Assembly (NCBI GenBank): GCA_905181685.1
Contig: CAJIYK010000001.1
Coordinates: forward strand, 248,001 to 312,000
DNA length: 64,000 bases
Direction: 5' to 3'
From: Methylophilales bacterium BACL14 MAG-120910-bin43
GTDB taxonomy: Bacteria; Pseudomonadota; Gammaproteobacteria; Burkholderiales; Methylophilaceae
Under the pieces are notes generated by a model. The model was not told the DNA's origin. It saw only the letters and a list, made by a program, of their open reading frames with translations, and did not search any database. The translations under genes were made by a program, and so were the position numbers. Shown one piece after another: positions 1-9,650 of this stretch (position 1 is the first letter of the stretch; each line of letters opens with the position of its first letter).

Positions 1-226
1 CTACTATATGGACGCTTGAAGTTACATCATGGTTCAAAAATTCATGTGTAATATTTAAAGCAGCCATAATAATAGTTTTATCTACGCCAATAATATTGCC
101 AGATTTTTGAACTTCATCAATTTTATTAGCTAAATAATTAATTGATTTCTGAAGGTTGGCTTCCTCTTCTTCAGGGCATGCAATTGTAAAATCTCGACCT
201 AATAATTTGATTTCGACTTGTTTCAT
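1..226 (-). CDS. zapA: Cell division protein ZapA (3' part beyond window edge)
   Basis: Reading leftward from the ATG at 226 gives about 75 residues beginning MKQVEIKLLGRDFTIACPEE, the typical ZapA N-terminus (beta strand, 'LLGRDFTIACP', then a helix rich in charged residues). ZapA binds FtsZ and bundles protofilaments at the Z-ring. The C-terminal coiled coil lies off the left edge. It follows the small coiled-coil gene at 229-420 with almost no gap, so the two are probably co-transcribed. The coding strand is the minus strand and the gene is partial only because the window ends. Confidence 0.88.
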   Translation of the reverse strand, partial: MKQVEIKLLGRDFTIACPEEEEANLQKSINYLANKIDEVQKSGNIIGVDKTIIMAALNITHEFLNHDVTSSVHIV

Positions 227-228
227 AA

Positions 229-420
229 TTAGCTTGGGAGTTGCCCAAGAAGATTTTCAATTTTCATAGTGGCTTCGTTAATTTTGGATTTTAAAATTCT
301 GTTTTCCTCCTGTAATTTTTCAACAGAAGGCTTGATTTCATTATTTTCATGTCTAAGTGAGCTGACTGCATTGACTAATTCAGTTAACTTAGCTTCAAGT
401 GCTGTAATTTCTTCATCCAT
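229..420 (-). CDS. Small coiled-coil protein, ZapB-like (TIGR02449 type)
   Basis: A 63-residue, highly charged protein with heptad-like spacing of Leu/Ile (ITALEAKLTELVNAVSSL and further) and no hydrophobic segment, so it is a cytoplasmic coiled coil. Betaproteobacteria carry a small TIGR02449-type protein directly upstream of zapA, and this fits in size, position and composition. By analogy with ZapB it may work with ZapA at the division septum, but that role is inferred from context. The stop codon sits 3 bases before the zapA start codon, which implies one transcript. Confidence 0.75.
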   Translation of the reverse strand: MDEEITALEAKLTELVNAVSSLRHENNEIKPSVEKLQEENRILKSKINEATMKIENLLGQLPS

Positions 421-467
421 CTTTTAACTATAATTTAATTCATAAGAGCTATCAATGAAAACTTCGA

Positions 468-1361
468 TCACTTTTTATTTTTTTTTGCACGTGGGTGTGC
501 TTGGTCATAAGTTTTTGCTAAATGCTGAAAGTCTAAGTGAGTATAAATTTGTGTAGAACTAATATTTTCGTGACCTAATAACTCCTGAACAGCTCTTAAA
601 TCTTGGCTTGATTGTAATAAATGAGAGGCAAAACTATGTCGAAGTAAATGAGGATGAATATTTTCAGATATTCCCTGTTTTTTTGCCCAAAATTTTAAAC
701 GATATTGAACTGCCCTTTGCGTGAGCTCTTTTGTTTGTTTAGTTAAAAAAAGAATTGAATTGTTAGTTACGTTTTTAAGTTGAGATCTACTTTTAGTCCA
801 TTTTCTGAGAGCTTGGATGGCTTCTTTACCTACAGGAACAATACGCATTTTCTTACCTTTACCTAAAACCGTAATAATCTCATCTGAAAAATTTATATCC
901 TCTATCTTTAAGTTAACCAATTCAGATAGCCTTAACCCTGAAGAATAAAACAGCTCCAAAATGGCATGATCTCTCAAAGAAATAAAATCATCTCCAGCAA
1001 TATTGACTAACTTTATAGTTTGATCGACAGAAAGTGTTTGCGGCAATTTTTTACTTTTTTTAGGCGCCTTAATTTCCAAAACTGGATTATGCTTAAAATG
1101 ATGTTGATCAACAAGGAAAACAAATAGACCTTTCCAGGATGAGAGAATTCTTGATAATGAATTACTACTGAGACCTCTTGCATGAAGTGATGCAATGCTA
1201 TTTCTAATGTTATTTGATTTTAATTCCCCAAGTGATATGCCTTTATTATGTTGAATCAACATATCGATATCTCTAAAGTAGTTTTTAACTGTATGATCGC
1301 TTAATCTTCTCTCGAACGATATGAAGTCTTTATAGGCTTGAAGATGTTTTATATCGTTCAT
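468..1361 (-). CDS. xerC: Tyrosine recombinase XerC
   Basis: 297 residues, the normal XerC length, with an N-terminal SAM-like core-binding domain (about 1-95) and a C-terminal catalytic domain. The full catalytic set is visible: Arg144 in SSGLRLSEL, Lys near 168-170 in the LGKGKK turn, His238 and Arg241 in HLLRHSFA, His264 in LLGHENI and the nucleophile Tyr273 in TQIYTHLD. XerC with XerD resolves chromosome dimers at dif. The gene lies 12 bases downstream of dapF on the same strand, as in many gamma- and betaproteobacteria, although the DUF484 gene that often sits between dapF and xerC is absent here. It is a housekeeping recombinase, not a phage integrase. Confidence 0.93.
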   Translation of the reverse strand: MNDIKHLQAYKDFISFERRLSDHTVKNYFRDIDMLIQHNKGISLGELKSNNIRNSIASLHARGLSSNSLSRILSSWKGLFVFLVDQHHFKHNPVLEIKAPKKSKKLPQTLSVDQTIKLVNIAGDDFISLRDHAILELFYSSGLRLSELVNLKIEDINFSDEIITVLGKGKKMRIVPVGKEAIQALRKWTKSRSQLKNVTNNSILFLTKQTKELTQRAVQYRLKFWAKKQGISENIHPHLLRHSFASHLLQSSQDLRAVQELLGHENISSTQIYTHLDFQHLAKTYDQAHPRAKKNKK

Positions 1362-1373
1362 AGTCTTATAAAA

Positions 1374-2159
1374 TTAAGCATATGCATTAAGATTCACTTC
1401 TCCTTCGAAACTGATTTCAGCTGACCCACTTAAAGTCATTGTATTTTTCATATCCCAATCTATCTGAACAACTCCGCCATCCATGTTTACAGTGATAGGT
1501 GTCTCTAATTTATTTTTTGAAATAGCAACCGCGGCAGCAGCACAAGCTCCTGATCCACAGGCCATAGTAAAGCCACTACCCCTTTCGAAAACCTTAAGTT
1601 GTATTGAATTTTTATCTATAATAGACATAAAGCCTACATTAATTCCATCCTTCCAAGTGCTTTGGATATCAAGAGCGACATCTTGATAATTTTCTTCTGA
1701 AATATTGTTGTCTGCCAAATTTATGACGGCATGAGGATTACCAATTAAGACATGATCATAATTAACTCCATGCCTATTAATTGTTGTTCTGATATCAGGT
1801 AATCCCATATCAACTTTAACCAAACCTTCACTATCTTGTGAAAGTAATGTGATGCCTGATAGCGTTTCAACTTTTATTGTTGAATTAGCAGATAATCCGT
1901 AATTTTTTATATACTTATAAAAACAACGCGCACCATTACCACATTGCTCAACCTCACCTCCATCAGAATTAAAGATACGGTATTTAAAATCAGCATCGTG
2001 GGAATCACTTTTTTCAATTATGAGTAGTTGATCAAATCCGATACCAAAGTATCTGTCAGATAGTTTTCTAATTAATGACTTTGATAAATTAAATTCTCTA
2101 TCTCTTTGGTCAACAACTATAAAGTCATTTCCTGTGCCTTGCATCTTTGTAAATTTCAT
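1374..2159 (-). CDS. dapF: Diaminopimelate epimerase
   Basis: DapF interconverts LL- and meso-diaminopimelate in the cytoplasm, supplying lysine and the peptidoglycan cross-linking residue. The 261-residue protein starts MKFTKMQGTGNDFIV and carries both catalytic cysteines: Cys73 in EQCGNGARCF and Cys201 in TMACGSGACAA. It is slightly shorter than the usual 270-280 residues but has no gap in the core motifs. It is divergent from metK and followed by xerC. Confidence 0.95.
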   Translation of the reverse strand: MKFTKMQGTGNDFIVVDQRDREFNLSKSLIRKLSDRYFGIGFDQLLIIEKSDSHDADFKYRIFNSDGGEVEQCGNGARCFYKYIKNYGLSANSTIKVETLSGITLLSQDSEGLVKVDMGLPDIRTTINRHGVNYDHVLIGNPHAVINLADNNISEENYQDVALDIQSTWKDGINVGFMSIIDKNSIQLKVFERGSGFTMACGSGACAAAAVAISKNKLETPITVNMDGGVVQIDWDMKNTMTLSGSAEISFEGEVNLNAYA

Positions 2160-2226
2160 AAGTATCTTTTTGAAAGTCTTTTTGATATTCTAGCTCTTTT
2201 TAAAGTTTAACTAAAAAAATATCCTT

Positions 2227-3373
2227 ATGAAAAATTATCTTTTTACATCTGAATCTGTTTCAGAAGGTCATCCTGATAAAGTTGCTGATTTAATATCTGA
2301 TGCTATTTTAGATGCAATTTTAGAACAAGATCCTGTTGCTAGAGTCGCAGCAGAAACGCTAACAAGTACAAATTTGGTGGTGCTTGGCGGAGAAATTACA
2401 ACAACAGCAAAAGTCGATTACGAGCAAGTTGTCAGAGATACCCTTGAATTCATTGGGTATGACAATATTGACTATGGAATTGATTATAAAACTTGTGAAG
2501 TGCAAATAAAGTATGGCATTCAATCGCCTGATATTGCCCAAGGTGTGGACGGAGCGTTTGATGATCCATTAGATCAAGGTGCTGGCGATCAAGGTCTGAT
2601 GTTTGGTTTTGCAAGCAATGAGTCTGATCAGTTTATGCCACTGCCCATTCATCTTGCACATCGCTTAGTAGAAAGACAGTCCTTTATAAGGAAAAAAGGT
2701 ATTTTAAATTGGTTAAGGCCGGATGCTAAATCACAAGTGACGATGCAATATAAAGATGGAATTCCAGAGAGAATAGATACGATCGTGCTATCAACACAAC
2801 ATGCACCAGAAATTTCTTTGAAAGGACTTGAGGGAAGCAGTAATTGAAGAAATTATAAAACCAGTACTTCCTAAAGATCTTATCAAGGGAGAAATTAACT
2901 ATTTAATCAACCCGACAGGTAGATTTGTTATTGGCGGACCTCAGGGTGATTGCGGCTTAACGGGTAGAAAAATTATAGTTGATACTTATGGGGGTGCTGC
3001 ACCGCATGGCGGGGGTGCTTTTTCAGGAAAAGACCCAACAAAAGTTGATCGATCAGCAGCTTATGCTGCAAGATATGTTGCAAAAAATATCGTTGCTTCA
3101 GGCTTAGCTGATAAATGTTTAGTTCAAGTTTCATATGCGATTGGTGTTGCTAAACCAACATCAATCATGGTCGATAGCTTTGGTACAGCAAAACTATCTG
3201 ATGAAGAGCTTTCAAAAATTGTCATGGAAAATTTCGATCTTCGACCAAAAGGTATCGTGAATATGCTTGATCTTTTGAGGCCTATATATAGAAAAACGGC
3301 CGCTTATGGACATTTTGGCAGAACAGAACCCGAATTTTCATGGGAAAAGATCGATAAAAAAGATTTAACCTAA
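2227..3373 (+). CDS. metK: S-adenosylmethionine synthetase (one frameshift)
   Basis: MetK makes SAM from methionine and ATP. The N-terminal part starts [19 protein letters not shown] and includes the [10 protein letters not shown] motif; the C-terminal part contains [13 protein letters not shown] and [19 protein letters not shown]. Together they match the usual 380-390 residues. The reading frame breaks at 2824-2825, where a GG pair appears to hold one extra G; removing it restores [15 protein letters not shown] cell cannot easily live without MetK, so the indel is most likely a sequence error. The gene heads a SAM-cycle cluster (metK, ahcY, metF), but ahcY-metF has its own promoter and riboswitch. 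Confidence 0.93.
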
Positions 3374-3381
3374 ATGAAAAA

Positions 3382-3420
3382 TAATTCATAAGGCCTTGAT
3401 TTAGTGCTAATTATGAATTA
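3382..3420 (+). other. Inverted repeat downstream of metK
   Basis: TAATTCATA at 3382-3390 and its exact complement TATGAATTA at 3412-3420 could fold into a 9-bp, AT-only stem with a 21-base loop directly after the metK stop. There is no T-run behind it, and its right arm overlaps the proposed ahcY promoter, so a terminator role is doubtful. It might serve as a weak 3' stabilising stem for metK mRNA. Confidence 0.3.
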
Positions 3421-3424
3421 ATAT
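3396..3424 (+). promoter_or_regulatory. Probable ahcY-metF promoter
   Basis: TTGATT (3396-3401), a 17-base spacer and TAATAT (3419-3424) form a plausible sigma-70 promoter, 4/6 matches in each box. Predicted transcription start is near 3431, exactly where the SAH riboswitch aptamer begins. That agreement is the main support; the boxes alone would be weak in such AT-rich DNA. Confidence 0.5.
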
Positions 3425-3430
3425 CCATTT

Positions 3431-3502
3431 TCCAAGGAACGTTGCGAGATTATTCAATCCCAGGCTTGGATTACAAATGATAAATTTGTAACGACGTTCA
3501 CC
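3431..3502 (+). promoter_or_regulatory. S-adenosylhomocysteine (SAH) riboswitch aptamer
   Basis: The leader of ahcY has the layout of the SAH riboswitch class. P1 is formed by TCCAAG (3431-3436) with CTTGGA (3465-3470). Within it a P2 stem pairs GATT (3448-3451) with AATC (3456-3459), followed by the conserved CCCAGGC. A seven-pair P3-type hairpin is made by TACAAAT (3472-3478) and ATTTGTA (3484-3490). The pseudoknot pairs GAACGT (3437-3442) with ACGTTC (3494-3499). Conserved blocks GGAACGTTGCGA, CAGGCTTGG and AACG.CGTTCACC match the family pattern as I remember it. SAH binding is known to turn these elements ON, so AhcY is made when SAH accumulates. Confidence 0.85.
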
Positions 3503-3535
3503 ATTTACCGTACCAGAACGGGATAATAGGTGAAC
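3496..3535 (+). promoter_or_regulatory. Alternative hairpin of the SAH riboswitch (candidate expression platform)
   Basis: GTTCACC (3496-3502) is exactly complementary to GGTGAAC (3529-3535), with an inner CCGT/ACGG stem (3508-3511 with 3518-3521). The left arm reuses bases 3496-3499, the 3' strand of the aptamer pseudoknot, so the two structures exclude each other. No U-run follows, so it does not look like an intrinsic terminator. The AAAGGA Shine-Dalgarno of ahcY lies about 30 bases downstream and is not in the stem. How the switch is read out is therefore open. Confidence 0.5.
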
Positions 3536-3579
3536 AAAATCCCCAACTGGTCACAATTATTTATTTAAAGGAAAATAAA

Positions 3580-4995
3580 ATGAATACAGTGACTGAAGCT
3601 AAAACTAAAGATTACGTAATATCAGATATTAAGCTAGCTAAGTTTGGTAGGCAAGAAATTGCAATTGCTGAAACAGAAATGCCAGGCTTAACAGCGATTA
3701 GGGATGAGTATGCCGCAAGCCAGCCTTTAAAAGGCGCGCTAATTAGTGGTTCCTTACACATGACAATTCAAACAGCTGTTCTTATCGAGACGCTTGTTGC
3801 ATTAGGTGCAGAAGTTAGATGGGCATCATGCAACATATACTCAACTCAAGATCATGCTGCGGCTGCGATTGCAGAAGGTGGAACGCCTGTTTTTGCTTTT
3901 AAAGGTGAGAGTCTTGATGAGTATTGGGAATTTACACATCGCATTTTTGAATGGGAAAGTGGAAAATTTTCTAACATGATTTTAGATGATGGTGGTGATG
4001 CTACTCTTCTGCTTCATTTAGGGGTTAAGGCTGAAAAAGATATTTCAGTGCTAAATAATCCAACCTCTGAAGAGGAAATATGTTTATTCTCAGCGATAAA
4101 AGGAAAATTAAAAACAAATCCCACATGGTATTCAGAAAGAATTGGTCACATTAAAGGAGTTACTGAGGAAACTACAACAGGAGTCATGAGGCTCTATCAA
4201 ATGTTCCGGGATGACGAATTAAGTTTTCCTGCAATCAATGTAAATGACTCAGTTACTAAATCAAAATTTGATAATCTTTATGGCTGTCGTGAATCATTAG
4301 TTGATGCAATTAAAAGAGCCACTGACGTTATGGTTGCAGGAAAAATTGCAGTCGTTGCTGGTTATGGTGATGTCGGTAAGGGTTCTGCCCAAGCACTGAG
4401 GGCACTATCTGCACAAGTATGGGTGACAGAAATTGATCCTATTTGTGCATTACAGGCAGCAATGGAAGGGTATCGAGTTGTTACCATGGATTATGCTGCT
4501 GAACATGCAGATATTTTTGTGAGTGCAACAGGAAATTACCATGTGATCACACATGAGCATATGAAGAAAATGAAAGATCAGGCAATCGTTTGTAATATTG
4601 GACATTTTGATAACGAGATTGATGTTGATTCACTATCAAATTATGAGTGGGAAGAAATTAAGCCACAAGTTGATCATATTATTTTCCCAGATAAAAAAAG
4701 AATAATTCTCCTTGCTCAAGGTCGATTAGTTAATCTAGGTTGTGGTACAGGGCACCCAAGCTATGTTATGGGTTCATCGTTTGCAAATCAAACTATTGCT
4801 CAGATTGAATTATTTACTCAGCCAGAAAAATATCCTCTGGGTGTTTATACATTACCTAAGCATTTAGATGAAAAAGTAGCGATCCTACAATTAAAAAACT
4901 TAAATGCTGTGTTAACAGAGCTGACTCCTGAACAAGCAAAGTACATTGATGTTGATGTAACAGGGCCTTTTAAGCCAGATACTTATCGTTATTAA
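3580..4995 (+). CDS. ahcY: Adenosylhomocysteinase (SAH hydrolase)
   Basis: AhcY hydrolyses SAH to homocysteine and adenosine, clearing the product inhibitor of all SAM-dependent methyltransferases. The 471-residue length matches the long proteobacterial form. An NAD-binding Rossmann motif [17 protein letters not shown] and the C-terminal [10 protein letters not shown] end are clear. A good Shine-Dalgarno (AAAGGA, 3567-3572) precedes the ATG. It is the first gene behind the SAH riboswitch and is followed 8 bases later by metF, placing SAH removal and methyl-folate supply on one transcript. Confidence 0.97.
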   Translation: MNTVTEAKTKDYVISDIKLAKFGRQEIAIAETEMPGLTAIRDEYAASQPLKGALISGSLHMTIQTAVLIETLVALGAEVRWASCNIYSTQDHAAAAIAEGGTPVFAFKGESLDEYWEFTHRIFEWESGKFSNMILDDGGDATLLLHLGVKAEKDISVLNNPTSEEEICLFSAIKGKLKTNPTWYSERIGHIKGVTEETTTGVMRLYQMFRDDELSFPAINVNDSVTKSKFDNLYGCRESLVDAIKRATDVMVAGKIAVVAGYGDVGKGSAQALRALSAQVWVTEIDPICALQAAMEGYRVVTMDYAAEHADIFVSATGNYHVITHEHMKKMKDQAIVCNIGHFDNEIDVDSLSNYEWEEIKPQVDHIIFPDKKRIILLAQGRLVNLGCGTGHPSYVMGSSFANQTIAQIELFTQPEKYPLGVYTLPKHLDEKVAILQLKNLNAVLTELTPEQAKYIDVDVTGPFKPDTYRY

Positions 4996-5003
4996 GTAAT
5001 TTA

Positions 5004-5835
5004 ATGGCTCGGAATACAACATTAAGTTTTGAATTTTATCCCCCTCAAACTCAAGAGGGGGTTACTAAGTTGATGCAAACAGCTAAAGAACTTAATGAGT
5101 ATAATCCTGAATTTTTTTCAGTTACTTTTGGTGCAGGAGGTTCGACCAAAGAAAAGACCTTAGATACTGTTTTAGATCTCAAAAAGTCAGGCTTTAATGC
5201 AACACCACACATCTCATGTATCTCATCATCAAAAGCTGAAATTAAAGAGTTATTAGATAAATATAAGTCGAATAAAATAAATCATTTAGTGGCACTTCGA
5301 GGTGATAACCCTTCGGGGAGCATAAATTTTGGCGAACTTAATTATGCAAATGAGTTAGTCAATTTCATTAAGTCAGAAATGGGAGATACTTTTAAAATTG
5401 ATGTGGGCGCTTATCCAGAGGTTCATCCCGAATCAGAAACGTGCAAAACAAGATTTTATAAACTTTAAGAATAAAGTTGAAGCCGGTGCAGATTCAGCAA
5501 TAACTCAGTTTTTTTATAATGTTGATGCGTATTTCAAATTCGTTGATGAATGTCAGAAGAATTCAATAAATATCCCGATTGTCCCAGGGATTATGCCAAT
5601 TTATAACAGTAAACAACTTATTAGGTTCGCAAATAATTGTGGAGCTGAAATACCAAGATGGTTAAAATTTAAACTAGAAGATTATTCAGACGATTTAGAT
5701 TCACTAAGAGAGTTTGGCGTAGATTTTATAAGTGAACTATCTGAAACATTGATTCAATATGGCGTCCCAAGCATACATTTTTATTCATTAAACTATTCAA
5801 AGACATTGTCAAAGATAATAAAAAATATATCTTAA
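5004..5835 (+). CDS. metF: Methylenetetrahydrofolate reductase (one frameshift)
   Basis: MetF reduces 5,10-methylene-THF to 5-methyl-THF, the methyl donor for homocysteine. Starting MARNTTLSFEFYPPQT, it has the TIM-barrel start SFEFYPP, HISCISSSKAEI, VALRGDNPS and AAYPEVHPE-like GAYPEVHPESE. The frame breaks at about 5437-5448 (one extra base) and resumes as KQDFINFKNKVEAGADSAITQFFYN through to PSIHFYSLNYSKTLSKI. Full length is about 277 residues, as expected. It is co-transcribed with ahcY under the SAH riboswitch. Confidence 0.93.
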
Positions 5836-5838
5836 ATG

Positions 5839-6288
5839 CTAATGAAGTTCTGTACGTTTATTTTGAAATAGTGAGTCTTCGACAAATAGATAGCTGTTTT
5901 CTTTCCCACTTTTCCATAATGTCATCATAACAATCCATCTCATTTCATCAATGTTGATAGATTTTTGATTCAAAATCATAATTTGATCTAAAATTACTTC
6001 AAATTCTGTTGAATTAAGAATTTTTGCGTTGAGTAAAAATGTAAGAAAGGTAAAAGCCTCACTAGAAATTTTCTCATATTCTTTTTTTGATAAAACTCTT
6101 AAGCTATTTTTGTTTGTTAGCTCAAAACCATTACTAATTTTTTCCAAATGATTAAACCAATCAAACGCAGATGAAATATCTTTGTCATTAAAGCCTGCTT
6201 CTTCAAGCTCAACTGTAATGTCATTCATATTTAATTTAGGTTTTGTACTTATATAATTTTCGAATAGATAAATGAGTAGATCTAACAT
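5839..6288 (-). CDS. smg: Smg protein (DUF494)
   Basis: A 149-residue cytoplasmic protein beginning MLDLLIYLFENYI, the usual opening of the Smg/DUF494 family, with the conserved end containing MRWIVMMTLW. The family sits near def, fmt, dprA and topA in many proteobacteria, as here (divergent from def). Its molecular function is not established. It is convergent with metF, with a 3-base gap. Confidence 0.85.
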   Translation of the reverse strand: MLDLLIYLFENYISTKPKLNMNDITVELEEAGFNDKDISSAFDWFNHLEKISNGFELTNKNSLRVLSKKEYEKISSEAFTFLTFLLNAKILNSTEFEVILDQIMILNQKSINIDEMRWIVMMTLWKSGKENSYLFVEDSLFQNKRTELH

Positions 6289-6330
6289 TTTTTTAGCCCT
6301 AAAGTTTGGTTAAAGAATATAAATCCTTAT

Positions 6331-6339
6331 TGTTATAAT
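6331..6339 (+). promoter_or_regulatory. Extended -10 promoter candidate for def operon
   Basis: TGTTATAAT at 6331-6339 is a perfect extended -10 (TGnTATAAT) in the smg/def divergent spacer, with a predicted start near 6346 and a leader of about 48 bases. No good -35 is seen (TTAAAG at 6310-6315 is the nearest), as often holds for extended -10 promoters. It would drive def-fmt-rsmB-DUF4390-ntrYX. Confidence 0.5.
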
Positions 6340-6393
6340 ATCAGATATGTAACTAAAGCAATTAATTCAAATTTTTTTTAGCAGAAATATAAA

Positions 6394-6888
6394 ATGACAA
6401 CACTAAACATTCTAAAATATCCTGATCCAAGGCTATACAAGGTTGCCAGTGAGGTAAAGATTGTTGATAGTAAAACAAAACAATTAATCTCAGCAATGGC
6501 TAAAACGATGTATGAAGCACCGGGAATTGGTTTGGCAGCAACGCAAGTAGATGTTCATCAGAGAATAATAGTAATTGATATATCAGAAGATAAGGATGAT
6601 TTGCTAGTTTTGATAAACCCAGTTCTCCTTGAAAAAAAAGGAGAGAAAATTAATCAGGAAGGTTGCTTGTCTGTACCTGAAATTTTCGAAAAAGTTAAAA
6701 GGGCTGAATGGATCAAAGTATCTGCTTTAGACGAAAATGCTAAAAAATTCGAATTAGAAGCCGAAGGCTTGTTAGCTGTTTGTATTCAACATGAAATGGA
6801 TCATCTGGAGGGAAAAGTATTTGTTGATTACTTGTCAAATTTAAAGAAAAGTAGAATTAAGAAAAAATTATATAAGATGAGTAAATGA
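6394..6888 (+). CDS. def: Peptide deformylase
   Basis: Def removes the formyl group from the N-terminal methionine of new proteins. All three metal-site motifs are present in the 164-residue protein: GIGLAATQ (45-52), EGCLSVPE with ligand Cys91, and QHEMDHLEG with His133, Glu134 and His137. It overlaps the fmt start by 4 bases (ATGA), the classic def-fmt pair that balances formylation and deformylation. Intact despite lying in a frameshift-rich stretch. Confidence 0.97.
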   Translation: MTTLNILKYPDPRLYKVASEVKIVDSKTKQLISAMAKTMYEAPGIGLAATQVDVHQRIIVIDISEDKDDLLVLINPVLLEKKGEKINQEGCLSVPEIFEKVKRAEWIKVSALDENAKKFELEAEGLLAVCIQHEMDHLEGKVFVDYLSNLKKSRIKKKLYKMSK

Positions 6889-7841
6889 GCATAAAAAAAA
6901 TAAGCATTATTTTTGCTGGAACCCCAGAATTTGCTGTGCCAGCATTAGAAAAAATCAATTTAGCTGGTTTTGAAATAAAACTTGTTTTGACACAGCCTGA
7001 TAGAAAGTCAGGTAGGGGCATGAATATTAAAAAAAGCCCCGTGAAGCAAAAATCAATTGAGCTTGACATACCTGTGTATCAACCTGAAGTTTTAATAAAT
7101 AATAAGGAGGCTATAAATAAAATCACTTCAAAAAAAGCAGATATTTTAATTGTTGTAGCCTATGGCTTAATTATTCCAGACGAAATTTTAAACGCATATA
7201 ACGGACATATATACAATATTCATGCTTCCCTGTTACCTCGGTGGCGAGGGGCTGCACCGATTCATAGAGCCATAGAGGCGGGAGATAAGGAAACGGGCAT
7301 TACAATTATGAAGATTGTCAATAAACTTGATGCGGGTCCTATGATAATGAAAGAAAAATTATCTGTTTCAGAAGAAGATACGACTGATTCTTTATCTAAA
7401 AAATTATCAGATTTGGATCATGTTGATTCACTAGTTTACTAAACAATATTGAAAGAGGAAAAGTAATCAAGCTGGAGAAACAAAATGAAGAGAATGTTAC
7501 TTATGCAAAAAAAATAAATAAATTAGAGGCTATCGCTGATTTTAATAATTCTCCTGAAGTTTTATGTCAGAAGATTAGGGCATTTAATCCATTCCCAATG
7601 ATTAATATTAATTTTGAAGGAAAGAGTTTGAAGATTGTTAAAGCAAAAATTTATAATAAAGAAATTAAGCATAATTTAGCTATCAGGAAAATTATTCTTA
7701 CATGGAGAAGACTTATTATTAAAGCTTTCTTCAGGGATCTTAAAATTAGAGGAAGTTCGACTTGAAGGAAAGAAAACAATGATAGCCTCAGATTTTGTAA
7801 AAGGGCATCAAGTCATGAAAATTAATTCAGTTAATCAGTGA
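6885..7841 (+). CDS. fmt: Methionyl-tRNA formyltransferase (two frameshifts)
   Basis: Fmt formylates initiator Met-tRNA using 10-formyl-THF. The N-terminal domain is intact: [23 protein letters not shown], and the catalytic region [20 protein letters not shown]. The frame then breaks near 7434 (probably one T missing), continues as [18 protein letters not shown], and breaks again near 7690-7700, continuing [20 protein letters not shown] to the typical C-terminal [15 protein letters not shown]. The reconstructed length of about 315 residues is normal. The stop (7839-7841) overlaps the GTG start of rsmB. Confidence 0.9.
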
Positions 7842-9110
7842 AAGAAGCTCAACTTACTGCCGCAGGAATAGTAATAGATGTAATGGAGGGCAATAATTTA
7901 AATAAAGTTTTTCAAAAATATTCACAAGAAAATAAAATTAATCCAAAAGATATTTCTCAGATAAAAGATCTTGTTTTTGGTACCCTTCGCTCCTATGGGA
8001 AAACAAAATTTGTTATCAATAAATTAGTTAAAAGAACACCATCTAACCCTTAATTTTAACATTGCTTCATATCGCACTATTCCAACTCATTTCTAATCGG
8101 TCAAATTCATACACAGTAGTAGATCAAGCTGTTTCAGCATCAAACATGATAAATAAAAGACACACTAAATTCATAAATGGTGTGCTTAGATCCTTTCTTA
8201 GGGAAAAGGTAAGTATCCTAGATAAAGCTGAAAAGATTGATGAAGCAAAATATAGCTATCCTATTTGGTGGATAAATCTGATAAAAAATGAATATCCAAA
8301 ATCCTGGGAAAATATTCTTGATATAGGAAACTCACATCCACCCCTTATTATTAGAGTAAATATAAAAAAAGGAAGTATAAGCAACTACATTAAAAAATTG
8401 GAAAAATATAATATTGAGCATCTATATTTAGGTATGGAAGCAATATTAATAAAAAAACCAATGCCAATAGATTCTTTACCTGGTTTTAAAGAGGGGGAGG
8501 TTTCAATACAAGATTATGGAGCTCAACTCGCAACACATTTACTAGATTTAAAGAAAAATTATAATGTTTTAGATGCTTGCGCAGCTCCAGGTGGTAAGGC
8601 TTGTCACATGAATGAGATAGAAGAAATTAAATTGACAGCAGTAGAGGCCGACAAACAAAGAGTGGAAAGAATTAATGAAAACCTAAACAGGCTTGGCATA
8701 CTTTTAAAGTAATAAATTCTGAAATTAAAGCTGGCAACGCATGGTGGGATAAAAATTTATTCGATAGAATTTTATTAGATGCACCATGTTCTGCATCTGG
8801 AATAGTAAGGAGACATATAGATATAAAATGGTTAAGAAGGCGTGATGATCTTGATTATTTCCACGAAAAGCAGTTTCAATTACTAAGAGCATCATGGGAG
8901 ATGTTAAAGCCTTTAGGTAAACTTCTGTATGTTACCTGCTCAATATTTGAGAAAGAGAATAGATCAGTAGTAAATAGATTTTTAAAAGAAGAGAAAACTG
9001 CCATAGAAATTAAAATTAAATTTCCAAAAAACGTGAATGTAGATGATAATCAGCTATTACCTTCATTAATTCATGACGGATTATTTTATGTGCTATTTCA
9101 AAAAAAATAA
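7838..9110 (+). CDS. rsmB: 16S rRNA m5C967 methyltransferase RsmB (two frameshifts)
   Basis: RsmB (Sun) methylates C967 of 16S rRNA. It starts with GTG at 7838, overlapping fmt. The N-terminal NusB-like domain (AAGIVIDVMEG, VFGTLRSYG, TVVDQAVSAS) is followed by the methylase with VLDACAAPGGKACHM (SAM site), LLDAPCSASGIVRRH (first Cys) and VTCSIFEKEN (catalytic Cys). Breaks lie near 8040-8048 and 8698-8706; repaired, the protein is about 424 residues. The DAPCSASG motif marks this as the true RsmB, unlike the relative at 35646-36911. Confidence 0.9.
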
Positions 9111-9650
9111 TTTACATTTATTACTTTTTTTTATCTTTATTTCTAATCTGAGCCTAACGTTTGCAAACATAAATAATCAAATTAGCATAAGTCAAATTAA
9201 GCTAGAAAATAACCAAGAAAATATTGTTATTGATCTACAGCAAAGCTCGCAATTATCCCCAAAAATCATAGAGCTTCTTGAAAGAGGTATTCCAATTGCC
9301 TTTAATCTAAAAATTGACTTAATCAAAGAAGAAAAGTATTGGTTTGATAAGGTAATAGATCAGAATAATTTTGTATACCAAATTAAATATTTTTCACTGA
9401 GAAAAGTTTTTGAGGTTATTGATATAAATGGAAATAAAAAAATTTTTGAAGATGAACAAGAGGCTATTAAAAATTTACTAAGTGACAAAGAAATTATAAT
9501 AAAAAAATATAGTCATCTAAATAATACAAAATTAAAAATATGGGTAGAGCTTGATAAAAAAAGATTACCGAAAGCAATTCAGGCAGATATATTCAACAAG
9601 TCGTGGGATGCAGGTCAAACATAATAATTTTTGATATGAATAAATTATGA
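9088..9650 (+). CDS. DUF4390 secreted protein, ntrY neighbour
   Basis: A small protein with a hydrophobic signal sequence (LLLFFIFISNLSLTFA) then a beta-rich region with ERGIPIAFNLKIDL and YWFDKVI, the pattern of the DUF4390 family, which sits between rsmB and ntrY in betaproteobacteria. Function unknown. As written the frame stops at 9624; adding one base near 9617 continues it as SNIIIFDMNKL, gives the family-type tail (W, S and F spacing) and ends at 9650 with an ATGA overlap onto ntrY, so an indel there is likely. The ATG at 9088 is preferred over 9073, which would overlap rsmB more. Confidence 0.75.

Noticed and set aside
468-1361. Phage or integron integrase
   Set aside because: Sequence, length and place next to dapF identify housekeeping XerC; no att sites, tRNA or phage genes nearby.
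2800-2900. Programmed frameshift in metK
   Set aside because: No slippery heptamer with a downstream structure, MetK is not known to use frameshifting, and dozens of other genes nearby show similar single-base breaks.
3382-3420. Intrinsic terminator of metK
   Set aside because: Stem is AT-only, the loop is 21 bases, no T-run follows, and it overlaps the probable ahcY promoter.
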